Of a DNA stretch of 41,543 bases, positions 24,686-32,466 are shown one piece after another. The notes beneath the pieces are model-generated. The model saw only the letters and a list, made by a program, of their open reading frames with translations. It ran no database searches and had not been told where the DNA came from. Positions within the stretch are counted from its first letter, which is position 1, and every line of letters starts with the position of its first letter. The translations under genes and the position numbers were made by a program. The stretch comes from Actinomycetota bacterium (lineage in GTDB: Bacteria; Actinomycetota; Thermoleophilia; Gaiellales; F1-60-MAGs149): the NCBI GenBank assembly GCA_016870485.1, contig VGBM01000014.1:1-41543 (forward strand), written 5' to 3'.

Positions 24686-25722
24686 GCGGCGGGCGCGGGG
24701 CCACTGCTCTCGCGCACCACGAGCTCGGCGGGGAAGACCGGCGCCTCGGGCACCGCGCCGTCCTCCGCGGCGAGCAGCACCTCGACGGCGCGCCGACCCA
24801 TCGCGGCCGCGGGGATGCGGACCGTGGTCAGGCTGGGCCGCACCCACGACGAGAAGTCGAAGTCGTTGAAGCCAACCACGGAGATGTCGTCGGGCACCCC
24901 GAGCCCCTCCTCCTGCAGCTGCTGCACGACCCCGAGGGCGATCATGTCGTTGGCGGCGATCACGGCGGTCGGGGCCGCGCCGTGGCCCGCGAGCTCGGCC
25001 GCGACGGCCTCCCGCGCCGAGCGCACGGTGAAGTCCTCGCACGTCCACCCGACGAGGTCGACGTCCGCCGCGGCGGCGGCCTCGCGCACGCCGGCGAAGC
25101 GGCGCTCCGGACCGGGCCACAGCTCACGGCCGCAGAGCCACGCGATGCGGCGATGGCCGTGGCCGACGAGGTGCGCCACGGCCGCGGCCGCCCCCACCTC
25201 GTCCTCGGCCGTGATCGACGAGACGCCGGGCACGCTCGCCGTCTGCTGCAGGAGCACCACCGGCAGGCCGATCCCGGCCAGCTCGCGCATCTCGGCGGCG
25301 GCCGCGCTCGCGTCGCCGAGGCTCAGCGCGAGGCCGTCGGCCCGGCCCTCGCGCGCGATCCTCAGCGCGCGCTCGAGGGTCTCGTCGGGGCGGGTCAGCG
25401 TGACCATCAGGTTGTTGCCCGCCGCGTGGGCCGCGGCGGTCGCGCCGTTCAGGAACTCCATGTGGAAGTACTCGTGCAGGCCGAGGGCGTTCGGGTCCTC
25501 GAGCACGAGGGCGATCGTGTCGGCCCGGCGCGAGCGCAGGGCGCGTGCCGCCGCGTTCGGCCGGTAGTCGAGCTCGCGGATCGCGAGCTCGATCCGCTCG
25601 CGCGGGCCGGAGCGCGTCGCGTGGCGCCCGCTCAGGTAGTTGGAGACGGTCTGGGGCGAGACGTCGGCGCGGTCGGCGACGTCCTTGAGGGTCGGGCGGC
25701 TCGACGGGCGGTTGACGGCCAC
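24682..25722 (-). CDS. LacI family transcriptional regulator
   Basis: 346 residues: N-terminal HTH and hinge (TLKDVADRADVSPQTVSNYL, then YRPNAAARALRSRR), followed by a periplasmic-binding-protein-like sensor domain with HRRIAWLCG and TAVIAANDMIALGVVQQL, ending VVGFNDFDFSSWVRPSLTTV. It most likely represses the ABC importer operon and the uxuA-like gene through the matching palindromes at 21231 and 26765, with a sugar acid as inducer. GTG 25722 is supported by TAGGAT 6 nt upstream (leaderless). It lies 34 bp downstream of the uxuA-like gene on the same strand but has its own start signal. Confidence 0.93.
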   Translation of the reverse strand: MAVNRPSSRPTLKDVADRADVSPQTVSNYLSGRHATRSGPRERIELAIRELDYRPNAAARALRSRRADTIALVLEDPNALGLHEYFHMEFLNGATAAAHAAGNNLMVTLTRPDETLERALRIAREGRADGLALSLGDASAAAAEMRELAGIGLPVVLLQQTASVPGVSSITAEDEVGAAAAVAHLVGHGHRRIAWLCGRELWPGPERRFAGVREAAAAADVDLVGWTCEDFTVRSAREAVAAELAGHGAAPTAVIAANDMIALGVVQQLQEEGLGVPDDISVVGFNDFDFSSWVRPSLTTVRIPAAAMGRRAVEVLLAAEDGAVPEAPVFPAELVVRESSGPAPAA

Positions 25723-25728
25723 GACACG

Positions 25729-25734
25729 ATCCTA
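25729..25734 (-). promoter_or_regulatory. Leaderless -10 box (TAGGAT)
   Basis: TAGGAT on the minus strand, 6 nt before the LacI GTG, with no ribosome site between. Confidence 0.55.
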
Positions 25735-25756
25735 CCGGCGGCGGGCGGGGCGCGGG

Positions 25757-26743
25757 TCAGCCGCGCCCGTGCATGGCCGCGGCGCGCAGGCCCTGCAGGT
25801 AGCCGGCCGCGTGGATGCGACCGAGCCAGGCGTAGGCCGGGTCGTCGTTCGACTCGCCGTGCAGGGTCGGCACGTGGTCGGGCCGGATCGGCCCGTCGAA
25901 GCCGACCTCGATCCACGCCTGCATGGCCGCGACCTTGTCGGTCTTGCCCTCGTCGTGGAAGGTCTCGACGAAGTCCATCGCGGTGCCGTCGACGTCGCGG
26001 AAGTGCGCGAAGGCGATCCGGCCGCGCTTGCCGAAGTGGCGGATCGCGCCGGCGATGTCGTCGTGGAAGAGGGCGAAGTTGCCCTGGCAGAGGCAGATCG
26101 CGTTGGCCTCGCTCTCCACGTAGTCCATCGCGCGCTCGTAGTTGGCGATGCTGTTGAAGATGCGCGAGACGCCGCGCACCTCGCCGATCGGCGGGTCGTC
26201 GGGGTGCAGCGCGAGGCGCACGCCGACCTGCTCGGCCACGGGCACGGCGCGGTCCATGAACCACTCCCACGCCGCCCACATCTGCTCGGCGGGCACGCTG
26301 CCGGCCCAGGTCGGCTCGTCGGCCATGTCGGCGTGGCGGAAGGCGGTCACCCAGGCGCCGCCCCGGCTCGGCCGGTCGATCTCGGTGCGCACCCAGTTGA
26401 TCGCGCCCATCCAGTTGTAACAGAGCATCGGGATCTCGAGCCGGCCCATGTTGCGGATCAGCTCGAGCACCCACTCGAGCTCCTGCTCGCGCCCGTCGAG
26501 GCCCATCCGCAGCTTGTCCATCGGCGGGTAGTCCTCGATGCCGAGCAGCTCGAAGCCGTGGCGCTCGTAGCGGTGCTTCATGTCGTGCAGCACGGGGTAC
26601 GACCAGGGCGTGTCCCCCGAATTGTTCCACTCGCCGTCGAAGCGGCGGTCGAGCTTGGAGATCGCCCCGTCCACGCCGACCTGCTGGAGGATCGTCCAGT
26701 AGGGGTTGTACCAGGGGTCGAAGTACTCGGTCAGCCGGAACAT
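25757..26743 (-). CDS. uxuA: Mannonate dehydratase (UxuA family)
   Basis: 328-residue TIM-barrel dehydratase. Conserved family blocks visible: MLCYNWMGAINWVRTE, LALHPDDPP, EVRGVSRIFNS, IAFAHFRDVDGTAMDFVE and IRPDHVPTLHGE, which include the metal-binding His and Cys positions. UxuA converts D-mannonate to 2-keto-3-deoxygluconate in glucuronate breakdown. It is somewhat shorter than the E. coli enzyme (394), as in many Gram-positives. GAGGAG precedes ATG 26743. A promoter and a perfect 14-bp palindromic operator lie directly upstream, matching those of the ABC operon. Confidence 0.88.
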   Translation of the reverse strand: MFRLTEYFDPWYNPYWTILQQVGVDGAISKLDRRFDGEWNNSGDTPWSYPVLHDMKHRYERHGFELLGIEDYPPMDKLRMGLDGREQELEWVLELIRNMGRLEIPMLCYNWMGAINWVRTEIDRPSRGGAWVTAFRHADMADEPTWAGSVPAEQMWAAWEWFMDRAVPVAEQVGVRLALHPDDPPIGEVRGVSRIFNSIANYERAMDYVESEANAICLCQGNFALFHDDIAGAIRHFGKRGRIAFAHFRDVDGTAMDFVETFHDEGKTDKVAAMQAWIEVGFDGPIRPDHVPTLHGESNDDPAYAWLGRIHAAGYLQGLRAAAMHGRG

Positions 26744-26764
26744 CGCTCAGGGCTCCTCGCGTTC

Positions 26765-26778
26765 TTGGATCGATCCAA
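26765..26778. promoter_or_regulatory. LacI-type operator O2 (perfect palindrome)
   Basis: TTGGATCGATCCAA, a perfect 14-bp palindrome with central CG, the usual form of LacI-family sites. It starts 7 nt after the -10 box, so it covers the start of transcription. A related site lies at 21231-21244. Confidence 0.8.
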
Positions 26779-26785
26779 CTTCGTG

Positions 26786-26815
26786 ACTATATCCCCGTCC
26801 CGCCCCGCCGCGCAA
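26786..26815 (-). promoter_or_regulatory. Promoter of the uxuA-like gene
   Basis: Minus strand TTGCGC (26815-26810), 18-bp spacer, TATAGT (26791-26786), then 7 nt to the palindromic operator. The geometry equals that of the ABC importer promoter. Confidence 0.65.
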
Positions 26816-26825
26816 CGCCGCCCGC

Positions 26826-27758
26826 TCACCCCGCGAGCGCGGCGGCGATCGCCGCTACTCCGTCGGGCCCGACGCCGCAGCAGCCCCCGATCAGGGTCGC
26901 GCCGGCGTCGCGCCAGGCGCGCACCGCCTCGTCGGGGAAGCGGCCCGTGCCGCCCGTGGCCCACGCCCGGGCCGGGCCGTCCCAGACCCGACCGTCGTTC
27001 GGGTAGACGACGACGGCGTGCTCCGGCGCGGCCTGCCGGCAGCGGCCGATCACCTCGAGCACGTGCTCGGGCGCCGTGCAGTTGCAGCCGACCGCGCGCA
27101 CCCCGGGCGCCGCGGCGACGCGCGCCACGGCCTCCTCGATCGGCGTGCCGTCGGCGATCCGCGACCCGTCCCGGCACTGGAAGGAGACCCACGCGTCCGG
27201 GCCGTCGAAGCGCTCCTGCAGCTCGGCGATCGCCTCCGCCTCAAGCACGTTCGGGATCGTCTCCCAGGCCAGGAGGTCCGGGCCGGACCCGAGCAGGACG
27301 GCGACCCGCTCGTGCTGGAAGCGCGCGATCTCCGCGCGCCCCGCGCCCGCGTAGTCGCCCGTGTACTCCTGGCCCTCGGCGAGCATCGCCCCGTACGGCC
27401 CGAGCGACGCCGCGACGAGCCCGGGCGGGGCGTCGGGCGCCTCGCGCCGGAAGGCGTCGCGGGCGGCCTGCGCCAGGGTCACGCTGGTGGCGAGGAGGCG
27501 GTCGGCGTCGACCGGGGCGACGCCGACGGGGGCGAACGACTCGCGGCTGGCCTGGTACGAGGCGGTGATGACGACGCGGGCGCCCGCCCGCAGGTACGCG
27601 AGGTGGACGGCCTCGACCATGGCGGGGCCGTCGCGCAAAAGGCGCGCCGACCAGAGGTCGTCGGAGAGGTCCTCGCCGAGCGCCTCCAGCTCCGTGGCGA
27701 AGCCGCCGTCGAGCGGGGCGGGCCCCGCGGCGATCAGCTGGTCGAGGGCGCTCCCCAT
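26826..27758 (-). CDS. mmuM: Homocysteine S-methyltransferase (MmuM-like)
   Basis: 310-residue zinc-dependent methyltransferase. The three zinc-binding cysteines are C227 in GCNC and C293/C294 in GGCCG; other marks are DGGFATELEALG at the N-terminus and LLAWETIPN. It transfers a methyl group from S-methylmethionine or another sulfonium/thetin donor to homocysteine, giving methionine. ATG 27758 follows TAGGCT by 7 nt and there is no ribosome site (leaderless). It is divergent from the monooxygenase gene with only 37 bp between starts. A role in sulfonium use would agree with the DddP-like gene at 2243, though they are 23 kb apart. Confidence 0.9.
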   Translation of the reverse strand: MGSALDQLIAAGPAPLDGGFATELEALGEDLSDDLWSARLLRDGPAMVEAVHLAYLRAGARVVITASYQASRESFAPVGVAPVDADRLLATSVTLAQAARDAFRREAPDAPPGLVAASLGPYGAMLAEGQEYTGDYAGAGRAEIARFQHERVAVLLGSGPDLLAWETIPNVLEAEAIAELQERFDGPDAWVSFQCRDGSRIADGTPIEEAVARVAAAPGVRAVGCNCTAPEHVLEVIGRCRQAAPEHAVVVYPNDGRVWDGPARAWATGGTGRFPDEAVRAWRDAGATLIGGCCGVGPDGVAAIAAALAG

Positions 27759-27765
27759 GCACGGG

Positions 27766-27771
27766 AGCCTA
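27766..27771 (-). promoter_or_regulatory. Leaderless -10 box (TAGGCT)
   Basis: Minus-strand TAGGCT, 7 nt before the homocysteine methyltransferase ATG; fixes the start at 27758. Confidence 0.6.
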
Positions 27772-27782
27772 CCGGCTGCGCC

Positions 27783-27788
27783 TAGACT
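27783..27788 (+). promoter_or_regulatory. Leaderless -10 box (TAGACT)
   Basis: TAGACT, 7 nt before GTG 27796 of the monooxygenase gene. It lies 11 bp from the oppositely directed -10 of mmuM, so the two polymerases must compete for the same 40-bp region. Confidence 0.6.
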
Positions 27789-27795
27789 GCAGGGC

Positions 27796-29292
27796 GTGGG
27801 CACGTCGAACGGGAGCGGCTCGCCGAGCATCGCGATCATCGGGGCCGGCTTCAGCGGGATCGGGATGGCGATCCGGCTGCAGGCGGCCGGCATCGGCTCG
27901 TTCACGCTCTACGAAGCGGCCGACGACGTCGGCGGCACCTGGTACTGGAACACCTACCCGGGCGCGGCCTGCGACATCGGCTCGCACCTCTACTCGTTCT
28001 CGTTCAAGCGCAACCACGAGTGGGAGAAGACGTACGCGGGCGACGAGGAGATCCGCGACTACCTGAAGGCGTGCATGCGCGAGGAGGGGCTGTACGCGAA
28101 GACGCGCCTCTCGACCCCGATCGCGTCGGCGGCCTACGACGACGCCTCTTCGACCTGGACCCTGACCACCGCCGCGGGCGAGGAGATCGTCCACGACGTC
28201 GTCATCTTCGGCTGCGGCCAGCTCAACGAGCCCCAGCGGCCCGACATCCCCGGCCTCGACGGCTTCCGGGGCGAGGTCTTCCACTCGGCCCGCTGGAACC
28301 ACGGCTACGACCTGGCCGGCAAGCGGGTCGCCGTGATCGGCAACGGCGCGAGCGCCGCCCAGTTCGTGCCCGAGGTAGCCAAGCGGACGGCCCACCTGGC
28401 CGTCTTCCAGCGCACGCCGTCCTGGATCGTGCCGCGCCGCGACTTCCCGTACTCGGAGCGGCGCAAGCGGCTGTTCCGGCACGTGCCGGGCGCCGAGACC
28501 CTGCACCGGCTCGGCATCTTCTGGTTCAACGAGAAGGGCTTCCTCGCCTTCCGGCCGGGGCAGAAATGGTGGGGCCTGATCCAGGGCTCGGACCGTGCCC
28601 GCGAGTGGGAGGACGTCGCCCGGCGCCACCTCGAGCGCCAGGTCCCCGACCCCGAGCTGCGGGCCAAGCTGACGCCCGACTACGGGATCGGCTGCAAGCG
28701 CGTCCTGCTCTCGAACGACTGGTACCCGACGCTCCAGCGCGACGACGTCGCGCTCGTCACCGACCGGATCACCCGGATCACGGGCGACACGATCGAGACG
28801 GAGGCCGGCACGGTGGGGCCGCTCGACGCGATCATCCTCGGCACGGGCTTCGACTCGACGAAGTTCATGTCGACGGTGGAGATCACGGGCGCGGACGGCG
28901 TGCGCCTGGCCGACGCCTGGCGCGACGGCCCGCAGGCCCACCTCGGGATCACGGTCGCCGGCTTCCCGAACCTGTTCATGCTCTACGGCCCCAACACGAA
29001 CCTCGGGCACGGCACGATCATCTTCATGATCGAGTGCCAGATCCGCTACGTGCGCAAGTGCGTCCAGCGGATGCGCCGCGACCGGCTGCGCGTCCTCGCC
29101 GTCCGGCCGGAGGCGCAGGAGCGCTTCAACGCACGGCTCCAGGACGACCTCGCGCGGTCGGTCTGGGCCAGCGGCTGCCGCTCGTGGTACGTCACGGCCG
29201 ACGGCAGCGTGCGCAACAACTGGTCGGGGTTCATGCTCGACTACTGGCGGGACACGCTGCGCCCCGACTTCGACGACTTCAGCGCGGCCTAG
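27796..29292 (+). CDS. Baeyer-Villiger-type flavoprotein monooxygenase
   Basis: 498-residue FAD/NADPH monooxygenase. FAD site IIGAGFSGIGMAIRL (14-28), the Baeyer-Villiger fingerprint FxGxxxHxxxW as F157-R-G-EVF-H163-SAR-W167, the NADPH site VAVIGNGASAAQFVPEV (178-194), and a C-terminal ATG-like LGTGFDSTKF. It should insert oxygen into ketones or oxygenate N or S atoms using NADPH and O2. Length is slightly below the usual 520-550. GTG 27796 is chosen for the leaderless -10 box 7 nt upstream; longer upstream starts would run into the divergent mmuM promoter. It converges with the DDAH-like gene 14 nt away. Confidence 0.9.
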   Translation: MGTSNGSGSPSIAIIGAGFSGIGMAIRLQAAGIGSFTLYEAADDVGGTWYWNTYPGAACDIGSHLYSFSFKRNHEWEKTYAGDEEIRDYLKACMREEGLYAKTRLSTPIASAAYDDASSTWTLTTAAGEEIVHDVVIFGCGQLNEPQRPDIPGLDGFRGEVFHSARWNHGYDLAGKRVAVIGNGASAAQFVPEVAKRTAHLAVFQRTPSWIVPRRDFPYSERRKRLFRHVPGAETLHRLGIFWFNEKGFLAFRPGQKWWGLIQGSDRAREWEDVARRHLERQVPDPELRAKLTPDYGIGCKRVLLSNDWYPTLQRDDVALVTDRITRITGDTIETEAGTVGPLDAIILGTGFDSTKFMSTVEITGADGVRLADAWRDGPQAHLGITVAGFPNLFMLYGPNTNLGHGTIIFMIECQIRYVRKCVQRMRRDRLRVLAVRPEAQERFNARLQDDLARSVWASGCRSWYVTADGSVRNNWSGFMLDYWRDTLRPDFDDFSAA

Positions 29293-29306
29293 CCCCGGCG
29301 CTCCCC

Positions 29307-30242
29307 TCAGGCGGGGTCGCGGCGCAGGGCCTGCGCCATGCAGTGCACGCCGCCGCCGGCCCAGAGGAACTGGTCGACGCAGGGGTCGTACACGTGCAGG
29401 CCGTGCGCACGCATCTTCGCGTTGAGCTCGGTGGCGAAGCTGGTGGAGAGCACACGGTCGTTGCCGAGGGCGACGACGTTGCAGCCGAGGCCCATCGTCT
29501 CGCGGAACGACGACTCGATGATCTCGATCCCCTTCCCGCGCAGCCACGCGACGATCGGGTCGGGGGTCGTGTCGAGGCAGACCGCCGCGAGCTTCGGCGC
29601 CAGCATGCAGACCATCAGGTCGATGTGCACGTAGAACTCGTCGATCGGCGCGTACATGACCTCGATGCCCTCGGCCTCGACCCAGCCCGCGACCTGCCGC
29701 GCCGCGACCTCCTCGCCGCGCCCGCCCGTGTACCCGACCAGCACGCAGCCGGGCTCGAGCATGTTGAAGTCGCCGCCCTCGAAGTTGCCGGCGCTGACCA
29801 GGTCGTAGATCGGGATGTCGTGCTCGAGGTAGAAGCGCAGCGTCGTCGCGTACTCGCCGCGCCGGCGCGGGCTCGCCATCTGGCAGATGACGGCGCCCCA
29901 CGGCGTCATGAAGGACGAGTCGCGGGCGTAGACGCCATAGGCGAGCTCCTCGACGCCCTCGAGCAGGTGCACCTCCACGCCGGCGTCGCGGTAGGCGGCG
30001 ACCATCTCGGCGTGCTGGGCGAGGGCCGCCGTGCGGTCGAACCGGCGGCCGAGGCGCAGCGACTCGCGCACGAGCGCGGAGTACTGGGCGTTCTCCTCGC
30101 CGAGCCAGCGGAAGCCCTCCGGCGAACCCAGCAGGACGTCGCGCAGGGTGCCGTACTCGGAGTCGATCCCCCACTGATCCGGGCGCGGCGTGCCGCCGCC
30201 CTCGCAGCGGGCCCTCAGCGGTGCGGTCTCGATGGCGGCCAT
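29307..30242 (-). CDS. Guanidine-modifying hydrolase (DDAH / amidinotransferase superfamily)
   Basis: 311-residue pentein-fold enzyme. Catalytic set visible: ARDSSF (D108), EGGDF (E155-G-G-D158), H206 in YVHIDLMVC and nucleophile C301 in GGGVHCMAQ. Family members hydrolyse arginine, methylarginines or agmatine-like compounds, or transfer amidino groups; the short length and GGGVHC ending suit a dimethylarginine dimethylaminohydrolase or arginine deiminase-like hydrolase. The product of methylarginine hydrolysis would be citrulline and a methylamine. GAGAGGAG stands 8 nt before ATG 30242. It is transcribed after the ALAS gene in the same direction, but the leader in between suggests a separate unit. 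Confidence 0.85.
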   Translation of the reverse strand: MAAIETAPLRARCEGGGTPRPDQWGIDSEYGTLRDVLLGSPEGFRWLGEENAQYSALVRESLRLGRRFDRTAALAQHAEMVAAYRDAGVEVHLLEGVEELAYGVYARDSSFMTPWGAVICQMASPRRRGEYATTLRFYLEHDIPIYDLVSAGNFEGGDFNMLEPGCVLVGYTGGRGEEVAARQVAGWVEAEGIEVMYAPIDEFYVHIDLMVCMLAPKLAAVCLDTTPDPIVAWLRGKGIEIIESSFRETMGLGCNVVALGNDRVLSTSFATELNAKMRAHGLHVYDPCVDQFLWAGGGVHCMAQALRRDPA

Positions 30243-30315
30243 GTCGGGTGCTCCTCTCGCCGGTGCCTGCGAAGCCTACGCCCTGCGCGCGGACGGGGCA
30301 ATCCGCGAGGCGGCC

Positions 30316-31548
30316 TCAGGAGCGGCCGGCCACCGGCAGCTCGCCCGCGCGGGGCAGCTCGAGCCGCTCCCAGACGTCGGCGAGGCCGTGCACCAGGGCC
30401 TCCTCGTCGGCGTCGGTGTGGAGCGGGCTCGTGGTGATCCGGAAGCGCTCGGTGCCGCGGGGCACCGTCGGGTAGTCGATCGGCTGCACGTACACGCCGT
30501 GCTCGGCGAGCAGGAGCCGGGCCGCCTCGCGGCAGCGCACGGGATCCCCGAGGATGACGGGGATCAGGTGACTCTCGGTCGGCAGCGTCGGAATGCCGGC
30601 CGCCTCGATCGCGGCGCGCACGGAATCGACGCGCGCGCGGAGGGCGACCCGCTCCGCGTCGGAGGCGCGCAGGTGCGCGACGCTGGCCCGGGCCGCGGAG
30701 ACCACGACCGGGGCGAGCGACGTGGTGAAGATGAAGCCGCTGCCGTAGGAGCGCACGAGGTCGACGAGGCGCGCCGAGCCCGTGATGTAGCCGCCCATCG
30801 CGCCGACGGCCTTGCCGAGCGTGCCCTGCACGATGTCGACCTCGCACTCGAGCCCCTCGCGGGCCACGATGCCGGCGCCCTCGGGCCCATACATGCCGAC
30901 GGCGTGCACCTCGTCCACGTAGGTGAGGGCGCCGTGGCGGCGGGCGACGTCGGCGAGGTCGGCGACCGGGGCGATGTCGCCGTCCATGGAGTAGATGCTC
31001 TCGAAGGCGACGACGCGGGGGCGCTGGGCCTCCTCGGCGCGCAGGAGCGACTCGAGGTGGGCGGCGTCGTTGTGCCGGAACACCCGCACCGTGGCGCCGC
31101 TGCGGCGGATGCCCTCGATCATCGAGTTGTGGTTGGCGGCGTCGGAGAAGACGACGCAGTCCGGCAGGGCCGAGCCGAGCACGGTCAGGGTGGTCAGGTT
31201 GGCGATCCAGCCCGACGTGAAGAGCAGCCCGGCCTCCTTGCGGTGCCAGGCCGCGAGCTCGCGCTCGAGCGCGACGTGCATCGTCGTCGTGCCGGAGATG
31301 TTGCGCGTGCCGCCGGAGCCCGCTCCGTACGCGCCGGCCTCGGCCATCGCCTCCGTGACGGCCGGATGGGCGGCCATCCCGAGGTAGTCGTTCGAGCACC
31401 AGACGACCGCGGAGCGGGTCGTGCCGTTGGGGTCGCGCAGCATCGCGTGCGCGGTGCCGGGGACGCGCTCAATCTCCGCGAACACGCGGTAGCGGCCCTC
31501 GGCGCGCAGGCGCCCGAGGGCCTCGTCGACGAGGCCGGCGTAGTCCAT
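30316..31548 (-). CDS. hemA: 5-Aminolevulinate synthase
   Basis: 410-residue alpha-oxoamine synthase (PLP fold type I). The sequence follows the ALAS pattern closely: YRVFAEIER, WCSNDYLGM, GTRNISGTT, FESIYSMDGD, TYVDEVHAVGMYG (D212, H215), Schiff-base lysine in GTLGKAVGAMGGYI (K246), FIFTTSLAP. It condenses glycine with succinyl-CoA to 5-aminolevulinate. Most Actinomycetota make heme precursors from glutamyl-tRNA, and ALAS there is usually linked to secondary metabolites (C5N units) or is an alternative route. No biosynthetic cluster is visible around it. ATG 31548 follows TAGAGT by 6 nt (leaderless). Confidence 0.93.
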   Translation of the reverse strand: MDYAGLVDEALGRLRAEGRYRVFAEIERVPGTAHAMLRDPNGTTRSAVVWCSNDYLGMAAHPAVTEAMAEAGAYGAGSGGTRNISGTTTMHVALERELAAWHRKEAGLLFTSGWIANLTTLTVLGSALPDCVVFSDAANHNSMIEGIRRSGATVRVFRHNDAAHLESLLRAEEAQRPRVVAFESIYSMDGDIAPVADLADVARRHGALTYVDEVHAVGMYGPEGAGIVAREGLECEVDIVQGTLGKAVGAMGGYITGSARLVDLVRSYGSGFIFTTSLAPVVVSAARASVAHLRASDAERVALRARVDSVRAAIEAAGIPTLPTESHLIPVILGDPVRCREAARLLLAEHGVYVQPIDYPTVPRGTERFRITTSPLHTDADEEALVHGLADVWERLELPRAGELPVAGRS

Positions 31549-31554
31549 TCAGCC

Positions 31555-31560
31555 ACTCTA
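31555..31560 (-). promoter_or_regulatory. Leaderless -10 box (TAGAGT)
   Basis: Minus-strand TAGAGT, 6 nt before the ALAS ATG; no ribosome site. Confidence 0.55.
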
Positions 31561-31585
31561 TCGGCAGTCGGGATCCGGTGGCCGA

Positions 31586-32425
31586 CTACCCGGCCGCGAA
31601 GACCCCGAGCGCCGTCCAGCCGTCGGGCCGCGTGGTGGCGAGGTCGTACAGGCTGAAGCCCGTCGCGCCGGCGTCGCGCGCGCCGCGCGCGGCGGCGTCG
31701 AGCTGGGCCGCCGACAGACCCGCGGAGCCCGTGATCACGTGCACCTCCGCGTGCGGGTCACCGGTCCGCTGGCGCAGGACGTCGACGCACCCCGTCGCGT
31801 CGGCGTAGACGCGCTCGGCGGAATGGCGCCGCGACGGGTAGCACATCGGCAGGAACGCGTCGCTCGCCGCGTGCAGCTCCGCGTAGGGGAAGACCGGCCA
31901 GTACATCGAGACGGGCGACGGGATGATCGCGGCGATCGGCAGCTGCGGGTAGGTCGCGCGCGCCCACGCAGCGAGCTCCGCGGCGCGCCGCGCGCGCAGG
32001 GCGCCGTTTTTCACGAGCGTCGCCTCGACGTCGATCCCGAGGCCGTCGATCCCGCCCGCCCCGCCGATGCCCGCGGCGGCGGCGAGCCGCCGGCGGTCCC
32101 GCTCGAGGATGCGGTAGCCGGGCAGGTACCAGGGGACGACGCGCAGCCCGGCGGCGCGGCCGAGGCGCACGACCTCGCGCACGTAGGCCGGGTTGACGAC
32201 GTCCGCCTGCGACCGCCAGTTGGCGGTCTCGATGTAGATCACGGGCGTGCCCTGCTCCTCGGCCACGGCCACGACCTGGGCCGGGGTGCGCTTGCCGAAG
32301 TCCCAGACGTCGACCCAGATGCCGGTGCCGGAGAAGACGGCGGCGCGGGTCGGGTTCGCGGCCGCGGGGCCGGCGGCGATGAGCAGGGCAAGGCCGGCGA
32401 GGAGCGGGACGAGGAGCCGGCGCAT
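31586..32425 (-). CDS. Secreted TIM-barrel-like protein, unknown function
   Basis: 279 residues with a clear Sec signal peptide (MRRLLVPLLAGLALLIAAGPAAA, cleavage after AAA about residue 23). The mature part shows alternating strands such as GIWVDVWDF, GTPVIYIETANW, VVPWYLPGY, GLGIDVEATL and AFLPMCYPSR, ending ATGFSLYDL, which suggests a glycoside-hydrolase-like barrel. I cannot name a family. The acidic residues in GIDVEATL sit where barrel hydrolases carry catalytic acids. ATG 32425 is favoured over ATG 32434 because TACGAT lies 7 nt upstream and would overlap the longer start. Confidence 0.72.
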   Translation of the reverse strand: MRRLLVPLLAGLALLIAAGPAAANPTRAAVFSGTGIWVDVWDFGKRTPAQVVAVAEEQGTPVIYIETANWRSQADVVNPAYVREVVRLGRAAGLRVVPWYLPGYRILERDRRRLAAAAGIGGAGGIDGLGIDVEATLVKNGALRARRAAELAAWARATYPQLPIAAIIPSPVSMYWPVFPYAELHAASDAFLPMCYPSRRHSAERVYADATGCVDVLRQRTGDPHAEVHVITGSAGLSAAQLDAAARGARDAGATGFSLYDLATTRPDGWTALGVFAAG

Positions 32426-32432
32426 GCGCCCC

Positions 32433-32438
32433 ATCGTA
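32433..32438 (-). promoter_or_regulatory. Leaderless -10 box (TACGAT)
   Basis: Minus-strand TACGAT, 7 nt before ATG 32425 of the secreted protein gene. Confidence 0.5.
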
Positions 32439-32466
32439 GGGGTGGTCCGCGGCGGCGGCGGACCCG

